Shown here: positions 15,475-25,837 of the stretch, one piece after another | Position numbering within the stretch: position 1 is the stretch's first letter | Layout of the letters: each line of letters opens with the position of its first letter | Assembly: GCF_029522115.1 (NCBI RefSeq) | Contig: NZ_JAKWFK010000001.1 | Coordinates: 124,001 to 188,000, forward strand | DNA from: Trinickia sp. Y13 | GTDB taxonomy: Bacteria > Pseudomonadota > Gammaproteobacteria > Burkholderiales > Burkholderiaceae | Reading direction: 5' to 3' | DNA: 64,000 nucleotides | Translations under genes and position numbers: made by a program | Notes under the pieces: model-generated | What the model saw: the letters and a program-made list of their open reading frames with translations, nothing else | What the model was told of the DNA's origin: nothing | The model's database searches: none

Positions 15475-15896
15475 CCGTCGCGAGTGGGGAGGTGAAGCCC
15501 ATCGGCGTCGAACCGCCGGGTGTCGTGTCCCGCTACGTCGTTTCGCCTGTGAGTGGCCGGTTCAATACGTTCGCCGCCGCGATGGACGCCATCGACGTCA
15601 ACCGGGTTTCGCTCGGTGCGGCGGCACGCGAGGCGCCCGCCGTCGGCTCGCCCGGCCCCTTGGCTCCCGCTCTTGCGCGCCACCTCGACATGCTGGCCCG
15701 GCATCGGTTGGAGGCGCAGTCGCTGTCCGACGACTTGGCTGGCGCTTGGGCGCACGGCACGGATCTGCCGGCGCTCGCGGCGAAAATGCACCGTCATGCG
15801 CGCGCCATGGCTTCCTACAACATGAGCGTCATGTGGAGCGCGAAACTCGTCGGCCTGACGACGAGCGCCCTCAAGCAGTTGACCTCGCCGGCATAA
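15471..15896 (+). CDS. sctI: type III secretion inner rod protein SctI (HrpB/HrpB2-like)
   Basis: 141 aa. The C-terminal 40 residues (MASYNMSVMWSAKLVGLTTS, then ALKQLTSPA) match the SctI pattern of an amphipathic helix that ends near KxxxxLTxxQ. The N-terminal part is less ordered (PVSGRFNTFAAAMDAIDVNR, then RVSLGAAARE). It is immediately upstream of sctJ, 10 bp apart, the usual I-J gene order. It should form the inner rod that connects the export pore with the needle or pilus. The call rests on the C-terminal pattern and synteny. Confidence 0.7.
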   Translation: MTVASGEVKPIGVEPPGVVSRYVVSPVSGRFNTFAAAMDAIDVNRVSLGAAAREAPAVGSPGPLAPALARHLDMLARHRLEAQSLSDDLAGAWAHGTDLPALAAKMHRHARAMASYNMSVMWSAKLVGLTTSALKQLTSPA

Positions 15897-15906
15897 GCGG
15901 TTTGCA

Positions 15907-16689
15907 ATGAGACTGTCTGTGCGCGTGGGGCTGAGATGGCTGGCGGTGGTGATCGCGGTGGCGGGTTTAGCAGGGTGCGGGCGCAAGGTCGCATTCCAAC
16001 ACGCAGCCGATGTGCGTCAAGCAAGCGAGATCGCCGCCGTGCTGGGTGCGCGGGGAATCGAGGTCGAGCGCAAGTCCGAGAAGGCCGGGGTGATGCTTTA
16101 CGTCGGCGAGGCCGATTTTGCACAGGCGATGCAGGCGCTGCGGGAAGCCGGCTTGTTGCGGCCAAGCCGGCAGAGCGTCGACGAGGCGCTGGGCAAGCGC
16201 GGCATCGCCCCGACGCCGCTGGAGGAGCGCCTGCGGCACGTACATGTGGTGGAACGAGACCTCGAAGCGGCGCTCATGGATATCGACGGCGTCATCGCGG
16301 CGCGGGTGCGCGTCGTGCCGCCGGAGCGCCCGTCTCCCGGCGCACCGCTGATGCCCGCGTCGGCTTCCGTCCTCGTCAAGCATCGTGCGGGCGTCGATTT
16401 GTCGCCGCTGTTGCCGGGTATTGCCAAGCTCGTCAAGAACGGTGCGCCGGGGTTGGCGGGCGAGGACGATCGACGCGTCACGGTTTTGCTGGTGCCGGAG
16501 CAACCCAACGCCGGCGCGCGGGCGGTTTCGGGCGGCAACGCTAACGATCCGCCCCGGCTGCCGTCGATGCCGGTCGTTGCCGTAGCCGCGGGGCTCGGGT
16601 TTCTCGCCCACTCGCTGCTGCGTCGGGTGGCGTGGCGCCGTCCCAAAGGAGGCAAGGACGGCGGCGTCGACCGTGCCACCCCCGGGTAA
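15907..16689 (+). CDS. sctJ: type III secretion inner-ring lipoprotein SctJ (HrcJ/YscJ family)
   Basis: 260 aa. A lipoprotein signal peptide ends at LAGC (Cys about 24). The periplasmic ring-building domains are clear: RBM1 with AAVLGARGIEVERKSEKAG, and RBM2 with VERDLEAALMDIDGVIAARV, then VRVVPPERPS and ASVLVKHRAG. A C-terminal membrane helix (about 221-237) is followed by a short basic tail. It forms the 24-mer inner-membrane ring. In Hrp operons sctK and sctL normally follow; here 287 bp of non-coding DNA and a two-component system follow instead. Confidence 0.93.
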   Translation: MRLSVRVGLRWLAVVIAVAGLAGCGRKVAFQHAADVRQASEIAAVLGARGIEVERKSEKAGVMLYVGEADFAQAMQALREAGLLRPSRQSVDEALGKRGIAPTPLEERLRHVHVVERDLEAALMDIDGVIAARVRVVPPERPSPGAPLMPASASVLVKHRAGVDLSPLLPGIAKLVKNGAPGLAGEDDRRVTVLLVPEQPNAGARAVSGGNANDPPRLPSMPVVAVAAGLGFLAHSLLRRVAWRRPKGGKDGGVDRATPG

Positions 16690-16976
16690 TGCCATTCCGC
16701 GAATAAACAAACCCACACTTCGCCAATCCACCAATCAGATTTCCGGTCGCGGATCGGCGCTGGAAATCGATTGCAAACGCCTGTTTGTTTCACTATTCGA
16801 GAATTTTCTTATTCGCCGATCTGCATAACGTCCCTACAGTTTCATATTGGCCGCCCGTGACTACAATTTATCGATAACCGCCGACGTGCCAATCAACGGG
16901 GCTGGTCGCGACGCGGCAGTCGGCCGAACTGGCATCCCAACCGGATCGCCGGCAGATCATAGAGGCATACAACGTC
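16690..16976. promoter_or_regulatory. AT-rich regulatory gap upstream of the second response regulator
   Basis: 287 bp without a gene, visibly richer in A and T than its flanks (16730-16880). It holds closely spaced TTTC-type heptads on the plus strand: TTTCACTA near 16787, TTTTCTTA near 16804 and TTTCATA near 16840. They resemble the T-rich half-sites (TTTCYTA) bound by BvgA in Bordetella. Autoregulation by the adjacent BvgA-like regulator is a reasonable guess. No terminator after sctJ was found. Confidence 0.35.
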
Positions 16977-17633
16977 GTGAACAAACCACTGCAGATCATA
17001 TTGGCGGAAGATCATGGCATTGTCCGCTACGGCATGCGGCTGGCCATCGAGGCGGGGCACGTCGCACATGTCATTGCCGAAGCCGCTAATTCCGACGAAC
17101 TGATTGCGGCCGTACGGCAATATCCGTGCGACGCAATCGTGACCGATTTGTCGATGCCCGGTACACGCACGCGGGACGGCATCGCCCTCGTCGACCGATT
17201 GCAACGGATTTGCCCCGGTGTGCCCATCATCGTCGTCACCGCTCTGCGCAATGCGGCCATCTTGAACAAGCTGCTGGCCAAAGGGGTGAAGGGAGTCGTC
17301 GAAAAGGCGGGCGGCGTGAACGAATTGCATTGTGCGCTCGTCGCCGCGGGGCAGGGTAGGACCTACGTCAGTCCCGGCGTGGAAAAGCTGCTCGCACGCA
17401 TGAATCTCGTCGGCGAGCGCGTCGGCCGGGAGGCGACGCTGACCACCGCGGAGATGGAGGTGATTCGCTTGTTCGCGGCGGACGGGCTAACCGCCGCCCA
17501 AATTGCGGAAAGGCTCAATCGCAGCGTCAAGACGGTGAGCGCGCATAAGGTCCGCGCGCAGCACAAACTCGGGGTGGGAACCAACCAAGAATTGCTCGAG
17601 TACTGGCGAGCGCACAATAATCTTTGTTCATAG
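16977..17633 (+). CDS. BvgA/EvgA-like response regulator (second copy)
   Basis: 218 aa from GTG 16977. Receiver domain about 5-125 with AEDHGIVRYG, phospho-Asp in VTDLSMPG and Lys in VVEKAGG; LuxR-type helix-turn-helix about 150-212 (LTTAEMEVIRLFAADGLTAA, then VKTVSAHKVRAQHKLGV). It overlaps in organisation, not in sequence detail, with the regulator at 956; the two are diverged relatives, not recent duplicates. The partner kinase starts 2 bp after its stop. Confidence 0.9.
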   Translation: MNKPLQIILAEDHGIVRYGMRLAIEAGHVAHVIAEAANSDELIAAVRQYPCDAIVTDLSMPGTRTRDGIALVDRLQRICPGVPIIVVTALRNAAILNKLLAKGVKGVVEKAGGVNELHCALVAAGQGRTYVSPGVEKLLARMNLVGERVGREATLTTAEMEVIRLFAADGLTAAQIAERLNRSVKTVSAHKVRAQHKLGVGTNQELLEYWRAHNNLCS

Positions 17634-17635
17634 CG

Positions 17636-20600
17636 ATGGCGGCGGTGCGTGCCGGACTCCGGCGTATCGGGTATCGGCTAGCGGCTTGCCTCATCGCTGT
17701 CGCGGCACTCGCCGGGTGTCCGCAACATCCGCACGTCGCTTCGTCGGGCGCTGCGCGCGATTTGCGCGTGCCGCTATCGCAAGCCGAACGCAATTACCTC
17801 GAGTCCCTGCCACCGCTGCGCCTGGGTGTCGACCCGCGTTGGGCGCCAATGGCGTTCGTCGATCGTCAGGGGCGCATCGATGGCATCTCCGCGGATTACC
17901 TCGACTTTCTGAAAAGTGCGCTGGGGTTCCGCTTTCGTTTGGTGCCGACGCGCTCATGGGGCGAGACGATTCGGCTCGCCAATGAAGGCCGCATCGACAT
18001 GGTGGTCGCCGTCTCGCAGTTCGACGGACTAGCGCCCGGATTCGGCTTGTCGACACCCTATGTCAGCTACCCCCTCGTCATCGTCACGCGCGAAACGGCG
18101 CCCTTCATCGGCAGTCTGCAGGACCTCGAAGGGGCGCGGGTTGCCATCGTCGGCGATGTGCAGACGGCGCATCTTCGGTTCCCCGGCTTGCCCAGCGTTC
18201 ATGCGGTGACGGTTGGTTCCGCCGAGGACGGGCTCGACGCGGTTGCGCAAGCGCGCGCCTTCGCTTATATCGGCAATCTCGGCGTCATCGATCGGCTCGT
18301 GCGAGAGCGTTATGCGGGCACGTTGCGCGTTGCGGCGCCAGCCGATCGCGTTCAAGAGTTGTCGTTTGGCGTCGCGCCGCAGTTCGCGCCACTGCTGCCT
18401 CTCATCGACCGTGTGCTGTCGGACATTCCCGAAATCGAGCGCGACCGCATCCAAAACAGTTGGCTCTCGAGCCGCTTCACGTTCGGGGTCGCTCCGCGCA
18501 CCCTGTGGCTCGTGCTTACGCCGCTGGGCGCGGTGACGATGGTTTTTCTCGCGCTGTTGTCGTTCAACATGCTGCGTCTTCGCAAAGAGGTTCGTCATCG
18601 CCGTCGAACCGAACGCGAACTGGTGTTCGAGACTCGTTTCAAGGCGCTGCTGATGGATACGGTGCCGATTCCGGTTTGCGTCAAAGATGCCGAGGGTCGA
18701 TATGTCGCCGTCAATCCCGCCTATGAGCAGGCCATGGGCGTGCGGTCCGAACATGTCGTCGGAAAAATCCTGCCTCCGCCGGGGCCGGGGCGTGACGTCG
18801 ATGTCGATGTATTTACGCAAGCGGCGCGCGCGGTCCTCGAAACGGGACGGCCCGCTCAGGGCGAGCTGCGCTATCGCGGGCACGACGACACGACCCATGA
18901 GGCCGTGTACTGGGTTCGGCTTTGCAGCGGCGAAGACGACGGTCGGGCCGCGGTGCTGTGCGCGTTCGTCGATGTCTCGGACCTGCGCCGTATGGAACGC
19001 AGGGAGCTGGAGCACAAGCGCCGGCTAGTCGAATTGACGCAGGCGCTGCCTTCCGTCGTGTTCCAATTGCGCTTGCGGCGCGCACCGCGCCCGACGTTCG
19101 AGCTGGTATTCGCCAATCGGCGAGCCGATACGCTCGTGCGCTCGCACGACACCCACGCGACCGATGCGTTTGCCCCGTTCGTGCGCTCGCTCGATCTGCC
19201 TCAACGCAGACGATTGACGAAGATGTTCCTGCGTTCGGCCCGCTTGCTCGAGCGCGTGCGCGCCGAGTTCATGCTGGAAATGCCCGACGGCCGGCTCGCG
19301 TGGTTTCACGTCGAAGCCGAGCCGCGATCGCGCGAGGACGGCAGCGTCGAATGGAATGGGTACTTGCATGATGTCACGGAGGACAAAGAGTCTCACGCGG
19401 CGCTGATCGATGCCAAGCACGAGGCCGAAGAGGCCGCAAGCGCGCGAGATGCGTTCATCGCGACGGTCAGTCACGAGCTGCGTACGCCAATGAGCGGCAT
19501 CATCGGCATCTTGCAGTTGCTCGATCACGACGCTTTGGCCGATGACGACCGCCGTCTCGTCGCGATGGCCGGCAACGCCGCCGAGCTCTTGCTACGAATC
19601 CTCAATGACATCCTCGATTTCGCTAAAAGCGAAAATGGCGAGTTCTCGCTCGAATCGGCGCCCATCTGCATCGCTGAGATCGTCGAGCGGGCTGCGGGCT
19701 TCGTGGCGCCGGAGATCGAGCGCAAGGGGCTGCAGTTGCACGTGCATATTTCGCGCGCCGTGGCGCCGCGTCATCTCGGCGACATGCAGCGGCTCGGACA
19801 GGTGCTGCTCAACCTGCTCGGCAATGCCGTGAAGTTCACGGAACGAGGCTCAGTCTCGTTGACGGTCGAGGTGCTCGGCGAGACGGCCGGCACTCAAGCG
19901 CTATGCCTGCGTATCGCCGATACCGGAATCGGCATCTCCCGGGACGACCAGGCGCGCTTGTTCTCGCCGTTCTCTCAGGCGCGCGGCACGGCCGGCAGCG
20001 GGTACGGCGGAACAGGTCTGGGGCTAGCCATTTGCAGGCGATTGATCGAACGGATGGGCGGCGCCATTACGCTCGAAAGCGCGTTGGGGCAGGGCACGAC
20101 GGTCACCGTCACATTGGACCTGCCGATCGATGGCACGCCCCTGGGTGTCGACTGCCACGGCGGTAGTTCGCTTCGCGCGGACGCGGCGCCGCCGCGTGCA
20201 TCGGAGAGCGCGCCGAGGCGTATTTTGCTGGTCGAGGACCAACTCATCAACCGCGAAGTCCTGAAACGACAGCTCGCGAATTTGAGTGTCGTCGACTGCG
20301 ATTTGGCCGAGGACGGCGTGCAAGCGCTCAAGGCCTACGAGCAGGGCGATTACGCGATGGTGATCACCGATTGCGCGATGCCCTTGCTCGACGGTTTGAC
20401 TCTGGTCGAGCGCATTCGCCGGCGAGAGCGCGATGGCGCGGTCGGAGGCGATCCCGGGCGTCGCACCGTGCTCGTCGTGTTGACGGCGGACGCCACCGCA
20501 CAAAAGCGGGAAGCCTGCTTCGACGCGGGCGCCGATGAAGTATTCGTCAAACCGCTATCGATCGAGCAACTGCGCGCGTTGCTCGTGCGGCATCGGCTCG

Positions 20601-20908
20601 TCGATTCGTGGAATACGGGCTTTGACGATGCGCTCGTGCGCGACGAGTTGTGGCAGCAGCTTTGCCGAACGCTTGCGGCGGATTTGAATGCGCTGCTCAC
20701 GTCGTCGTCGAAGGGGGATAGCGGCCATATGCATGAGGTCGCGCATGCGATTGCCGGCACGGCGGCGTGGTTTCAACTGCGCGCGGTGGCCGATGCGGCC
20801 GTTCGCCTTCAGCAAGCGCTGGAGCAACAGGAGGGGGTGCAGGCATCGGTGCGCGCGTTATCGGCGGCGATCGAGCGCGCTATTGCACAGGCATGTTCGT
20901 TGGGGTGA
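17636..20908 (+). CDS. BvgS-like hybrid sensor kinase with receiver and HPt
   Basis: 1090 aa from ATG 17636, 2 bp after the regulator stop; an in-frame TTG at 17624 would add four residues. Order: signal sequence with a lipobox-like LAGC (Cys about 28), one Venus-flytrap domain (about 50-275), membrane helix (about 290-313), PAS (about 330-450), a second PAS-like sensor region (about 460-590), HisKA with His613 in VSHELRTPMSG, HATPase (NLLGNAVKF; TGLGLAICRR), receiver with Asp912 in TDCAMP, and a C-terminal HPt with His1037 in HAIAGTAAWF. This is a complete unorthodox phosphorelay, in contrast to the split kinase at 1639. Confidence 0.92.
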   Translation: MAAVRAGLRRIGYRLAACLIAVAALAGCPQHPHVASSGAARDLRVPLSQAERNYLESLPPLRLGVDPRWAPMAFVDRQGRIDGISADYLDFLKSALGFRFRLVPTRSWGETIRLANEGRIDMVVAVSQFDGLAPGFGLSTPYVSYPLVIVTRETAPFIGSLQDLEGARVAIVGDVQTAHLRFPGLPSVHAVTVGSAEDGLDAVAQARAFAYIGNLGVIDRLVRERYAGTLRVAAPADRVQELSFGVAPQFAPLLPLIDRVLSDIPEIERDRIQNSWLSSRFTFGVAPRTLWLVLTPLGAVTMVFLALLSFNMLRLRKEVRHRRRTERELVFETRFKALLMDTVPIPVCVKDAEGRYVAVNPAYEQAMGVRSEHVVGKILPPPGPGRDVDVDVFTQAARAVLETGRPAQGELRYRGHDDTTHEAVYWVRLCSGEDDGRAAVLCAFVDVSDLRRMERRELEHKRRLVELTQALPSVVFQLRLRRAPRPTFELVFANRRADTLVRSHDTHATDAFAPFVRSLDLPQRRRLTKMFLRSARLLERVRAEFMLEMPDGRLAWFHVEAEPRSREDGSVEWNGYLHDVTEDKESHAALIDAKHEAEEAASARDAFIATVSHELRTPMSGIIGILQLLDHDALADDDRRLVAMAGNAAELLLRILNDILDFAKSENGEFSLESAPICIAEIVERAAGFVAPEIERKGLQLHVHISRAVAPRHLGDMQRLGQVLLNLLGNAVKFTERGSVSLTVEVLGETAGTQALCLRIADTGIGISRDDQARLFSPFSQARGTAGSGYGGTGLGLAICRRLIERMGGAITLESALGQGTTVTVTLDLPIDGTPLGVDCHGGSSLRADAAPPRASESAPRRILLVEDQLINREVLKRQLANLSVVDCDLAEDGVQALKAYEQGDYAMVITDCAMPLLDGLTLVERIRRRERDGAVGGDPGRRTVLVVLTADATAQKREACFDAGADEVFVKPLSIEQLRALLVRHRLVDSWNTGFDDALVRDELWQQLCRTLAADLNALLTSSSKGDSGHMHEVAHAIAGTAAWFQLRAVADAAVRLQQALEQQEGVQASVRALSAAIERAIAQACSLG

Positions 20909-21160
20909 AACGGAGCTTTTTCTTGAAGCCTGCCGCGGGCAGGGTCGATGTTGGCGCGACGCGCGTCGGGAATACCTCGCGTATGTGCTTCGCCGCTTCT
21001 CTCGCGCTCGGCCCGGAATCGCCTTGAACCTTCTTTGCGGCTTTGCCGCGCGGCCCGCGCCGCCGTTATCATCGGGTCATGTCCTCGATACCGGAGCAAA
21101 CGTGCGCCTGAAACTCATGCAAACTCGCTCGGTAGACCTCGGAAGGCTCGAGCCGCGGCC
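20909..21160. other. 252-bp gap between the island and the Nudix gene
   Basis: No convincing gene was found; the frames crossing it are Arg-rich shadows. It marks the right boundary of the secretion island, since conserved housekeeping genes begin immediately after. No direct repeat or tRNA end that would mark an insertion site was seen. Confidence 0.5.
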
Positions 21161-21610
21161 ATGAGCGAGCGAACGATATCGTGTGGCGTCGTCTTGCTCG
21201 ACGGTCACGGCAGGGTCTTGCTCGCCCATGCCACGGAAACGTCGCACTGGGATATCCCCAAAGGCCAGCCGGACGCCGGCGAGGCGCCCCGCGAGGCCGC
21301 CTTGCGCGAGTTGCGCGAGGAAACGGGCATCGAACTCGCGCCGCAGCGCCTGAAAGACCTCGGCCGCTTCGCTTATCGCCGCGATAAGGACTTGCATTTG
21401 TTCGCCGCGCGCGTCGAAGACGGCGAGATCGATCTAGCCCGCTGCGTGTGCACGTCGATGTTTCCGAGCCGCAAGCATGGGGGACCCATCCCCGAAATGG
21501 ATGCGTTCCGCTGGGTGGCGCCGCATGCGGTAGGCCGCTATGCGAGCGGCAGTCTCACGCGGCTATTCGCGACAGCGCTTTCGCTCACGGAATTACACCG
21601 CTCTTTGTAG
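21161..21610 (+). CDS. Nudix hydrolase
   Basis: 149 aa. The Nudix box is complete: G37-type start in GQPDAGEAPREAALRELREE followed by TGIEL (Gx5Ex7REUxEExGU). The N-terminal SCGVVLLDGHGRVLLAHATE and WDIPKGQPD resemble small MutT/diadenosine-polyphosphate hydrolases. The substrate cannot be read from the sequence. It is convergent with glnS. Upstream starts in frame exist, but ATG 21161 directly precedes the conserved domain. Confidence 0.88.
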   Translation: MSERTISCGVVLLDGHGRVLLAHATETSHWDIPKGQPDAGEAPREAALRELREETGIELAPQRLKDLGRFAYRRDKDLHLFAARVEDGEIDLARCVCTSMFPSRKHGGPIPEMDAFRWVAPHAVGRYASGSLTRLFATALSLTELHRSL

Positions 21611-21716
21611 AGGTGGAAGTGGACGTGGGCGACGGCGAAGCGCCCGCCAGATAGCGGGCCGTCGAGAAACGGCGCGGCGCGCCGGGCAGGCGGCGAGCCT
21701 GCCGCCGCTCGCTCCG

Positions 21717-23429
<1,713 letters not shown>

Positions 23430-23695
23430 GCGAGAGTCGGAAATCGGCGAAAGTTACACGGGACGAGCCCGCGGCGATCCGATCATTCTACCTAAAGGAT
23501 GCGGGCAGCGACGCGCGGCGCGATGCAGGCCCCGTGACGGGACGGGTGGGATGCTTGGCGTGGGAGCGCCCGCTCGCCCACACCGGGCGCGTCATCGATT
23601 GCGTCTCCTTCGAGCGAACGGTTGAGCGCTTATACTACGCGCGAACCTTCGGACGGCGCGCGCAAGCGCGCATACCTTCGCACCCACGACGCACC
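23430..23695. promoter_or_regulatory. divergent promoter region glnS / serine hydrolase
   Basis: 266 bp between divergent genes, no ORF. A TATACT-type -10 for the plus-strand gene lies at about 23631-23636. Nothing else was recognised. Confidence 0.35.
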
Positions 23696-24247
23696 ATGAT
23701 TCGAACCCAAACCCTCGTTCTGCCCGGCTATGCGAATTCGGGCCCCGGTCATTGGCAAACCCGCTGGGAAGCCCTCGACCCTTCGTTCGCACGCGTGGCG
23801 ATGCCCGACTGGGATCATCCCGTGCGCGAAGCGTGGTGCGCGACGCTGGACGCCGCGGTCGCGGCGCAGCCGCGCGGGCCGATTTGCTTCGCGGCGCACA
23901 GTTTGGGTTGCCTCACGCTCGCGCACTGGGCCTTGCGGGAAGCGCAACCGGCGCAGCTCGACAAGATCGCGGGCGCGTTGCTCGTGGCGCTGCCCGATCC
24001 GAGCGGCCCGTCGTTTCCGCGCGACGCGCACGGCTACGACGACGTCCCGCTCGCGCCGCTGCCGTTTCCCTCGATCGTCGTCGCGAGCAGCGACGATCCG
24101 TACGGCACGCTCGCGTTCGCCGAGCGCTGCGCCCATGCCTGGGGCAGCCGCCTGATCGAGATCGGCCCGCGCGGACATATCAACGCCGAAAGCGGTCTCG
24201 GCGATTGGGAAGAGGGCCGGGCATGGCTCGCGTCGCTCGCCGGTTGA
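23696..24247 (+). CDS. RBBP9/YdeN-family small serine hydrolase
   Basis: 183 aa, alpha/beta-hydrolase fold of the RBBP9 (DUF1234-like) group. It starts with TLVLPGYANSGPGHWQTRWE; the nucleophile Ser is in FAAHSLGC (GxSxG relaxed to AHSLG), the acid is probably in SSDDPYG, and the His is in GPRGHINAESG. The substrate is unknown in bacteria; esterase activity is typical. Single-gene unit, convergent with the CoA-transferase. Confidence 0.88.
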   Translation: MIRTQTLVLPGYANSGPGHWQTRWEALDPSFARVAMPDWDHPVREAWCATLDAAVAAQPRGPICFAAHSLGCLTLAHWALREAQPAQLDKIAGALLVALPDPSGPSFPRDAHGYDDVPLAPLPFPSIVVASSDDPYGTLAFAERCAHAWGSRLIEIGPRGHINAESGLGDWEEGRAWLASLAG

Positions 24248-24296
24248 GCATCGGCACGGCCAATGCAACGGCGCGGTTGATGTAGGCGTTGAGTGA

Positions 24297-24321
24297 GCCT
24301 GCGCGAGCGCCGCGCGCAGGC
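24297..24321. terminator. hairpin between convergent hydrolase and CoA-transferase genes
   Basis: Perfect 9-bp inverted repeat GCCTGCGCG (24297-24305) / CGCGCAGGC (24313-24321) with a 7-nt loop, in the 108-bp gap between convergent stops. There is no T-run on either side, so it is a weak candidate for a bidirectional terminator. Confidence 0.3.
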
Positions 24322-24355
24322 GCGTATCGCATCGGTTTCGCCCTCGAATCGTCCT

Positions 24356-25576
24356 TCAGATCACCGCTTTGCCGCGTAGCGTGGAAATGGCGGCTGCATC
24401 GTAGCCGAGCACGTCCCGCAAGACGTCGTCGGTGTGCTCGCCCAGCAGCGGCGGCGCGCTGCGCACTTCCGGCGGCGTCGCGCTCATGCGGATCGGATTG
24501 CGCACGAGCGGCGCCATCGCGCCGCTCGGATGCGGCGCCTCCACGCGCATGCCGCGCGCGCGAACTTGCTCGTCGGCGAAGACCTCGCCGACATCGTTGA
24601 TCGGCCCGCACGGCACGCCGGCGGCTTCCAGCGCCTCGATCCACTCGCGCTTGGCCCGCGTCTTCACCATCTCGGCCACGATCGGCACGAGCACGTCGCG
24701 ATGGCGCACGCGCTCGGGGTTCGTCGCGAAGCGCGGGTCGTCGGCTAGCTCAGGCCGCCCGCCCGCTTCGACGAACTTGCGGAACTGTCCGTCGTTGCCC
24801 ACGGCTACGATGATCCAGCTGTCGCTCGTCTGGAACGCTTGGTACGGCACGATGTTTTGATGGGCGTTGCCCCAGCGCTGCGGCGCCTTGCCGCTCGCCA
24901 GATAGTTCGAGCCGACGTTCGCCAGCATCGCCACCTGCACGTCGAGCAGCGCCATGTCGATCGCCTGGCCTTCGCCGGTGCGGTCGCGGTGCGCCAGCGC
25001 GGCGAGCACGGCCACGCTGGCGTACATGCCCGTCATCAAATCGGCGATCGCCACGCCGGCCTTTTGCGGGCCGCCGCCGGGCAGATCGTCGCGCTCGCCG
25101 GTGATGCTCATGAACCCGCCCATGCCCTGCACGATGAAATCGTATCCGGCGCGATCGGCCAGCGGCCCCGTTTGGCCGAAGCCGGTTACCGAGCAATAGA
25201 CGAGGTCGGGCTTGACGGCCTTGAGCGAGGCATAGTCGAGCCCGTACTTCGCCAATTGCCCGACCTTATAGTTTTCGAGCACGACGTCGCTCGTCGCAGC
25301 CAGTTCGCGCACGATCCGTTGGCCTTCGGCGGTGGCGATGTCGACGGTGACCGAGCGCTTGTTGCGGTTGGCGCACAGATAGTAGGCCGCCTCGCGCGTA
25401 TCGGCGCCGTCGGGCGTCTTCAGGTACGGGGGCCCCCAATGGCGAGTGTCGTCGCCGGCGCCGGGGCGCTCGATCTTGATGACGTCGGCCCCGAGATCGG
25501 CGAGCGTTTGCGCGCACCACGGGCCCGCAAGGACGCGGGTCAGGTCGAGCACGCGGATATGACTGAGCGCTCCCAT
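24356..25576 (-). CDS. CaiB/BaiF family (class III) CoA-transferase
   Basis: 406 aa, normal length. The N-terminal IRVLDLTRVLAGPWCAQTLA and DLGADVIKIERPG are family hallmarks. NRNKRSVTVD, the catalytic Asp region in AGVAIADLMTGMYA and the C-terminal LLGEHTDDVL also fit. It moves CoA between acyl-CoA and a free carboxylic acid; the acyl substrate (glutarate, succinate and others) cannot be told from sequence. It stands alone on the minus strand. Confidence 0.93.
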   Translation of the reverse strand: MGALSHIRVLDLTRVLAGPWCAQTLADLGADVIKIERPGAGDDTRHWGPPYLKTPDGADTREAAYYLCANRNKRSVTVDIATAEGQRIVRELAATSDVVLENYKVGQLAKYGLDYASLKAVKPDLVYCSVTGFGQTGPLADRAGYDFIVQGMGGFMSITGERDDLPGGGPQKAGVAIADLMTGMYASVAVLAALAHRDRTGEGQAIDMALLDVQVAMLANVGSNYLASGKAPQRWGNAHQNIVPYQAFQTSDSWIIVAVGNDGQFRKFVEAGGRPELADDPRFATNPERVRHRDVLVPIVAEMVKTRAKREWIEALEAAGVPCGPINDVGEVFADEQVRARGMRVEAPHPSGAMAPLVRNPIRMSATPPEVRSAPPLLGEHTDDVLRDVLGYDAAAISTLRGKAVI

Positions 25577-25837
25577 GCTGCGGGTATCTCCTCGAGTTGT
25601 CGGCAGCCGTTAGCCGGCCGGGCGGCCAGCGTCGGTTGTCGCGGTGATGTTACCCGCAAGTCTCGCCATTGCCGCCGGGCGAAGCAAACAATTGTCACCG
25701 TGCGTTGCAAATCGTCCGAATCGGGGCCACACCAGCTAGACTGGATGCGCCGCATCGTCGCACGCCGGCGCCGCGCGAGCGCCCGATGGGCCGAGGCGGG
25801 CTGGGTAGCAAAATTCCGATACATGGGAGAAAGCACA
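25577..25837. other. 261-bp intergenic gap
   Basis: Between the divergent CoA-transferase and GlsB-like genes. No ORF or clear promoter was recognised apart from a GGGAGA Shine-Dalgarno just before 25838. Confidence 0.4.

Noticed and set aside
21611-21716. GC-rich inverted repeats after glnS as a terminator
   Set aside because: Several overlapping weak stems but no T-run; not distinguishable from general GC-rich sequence.
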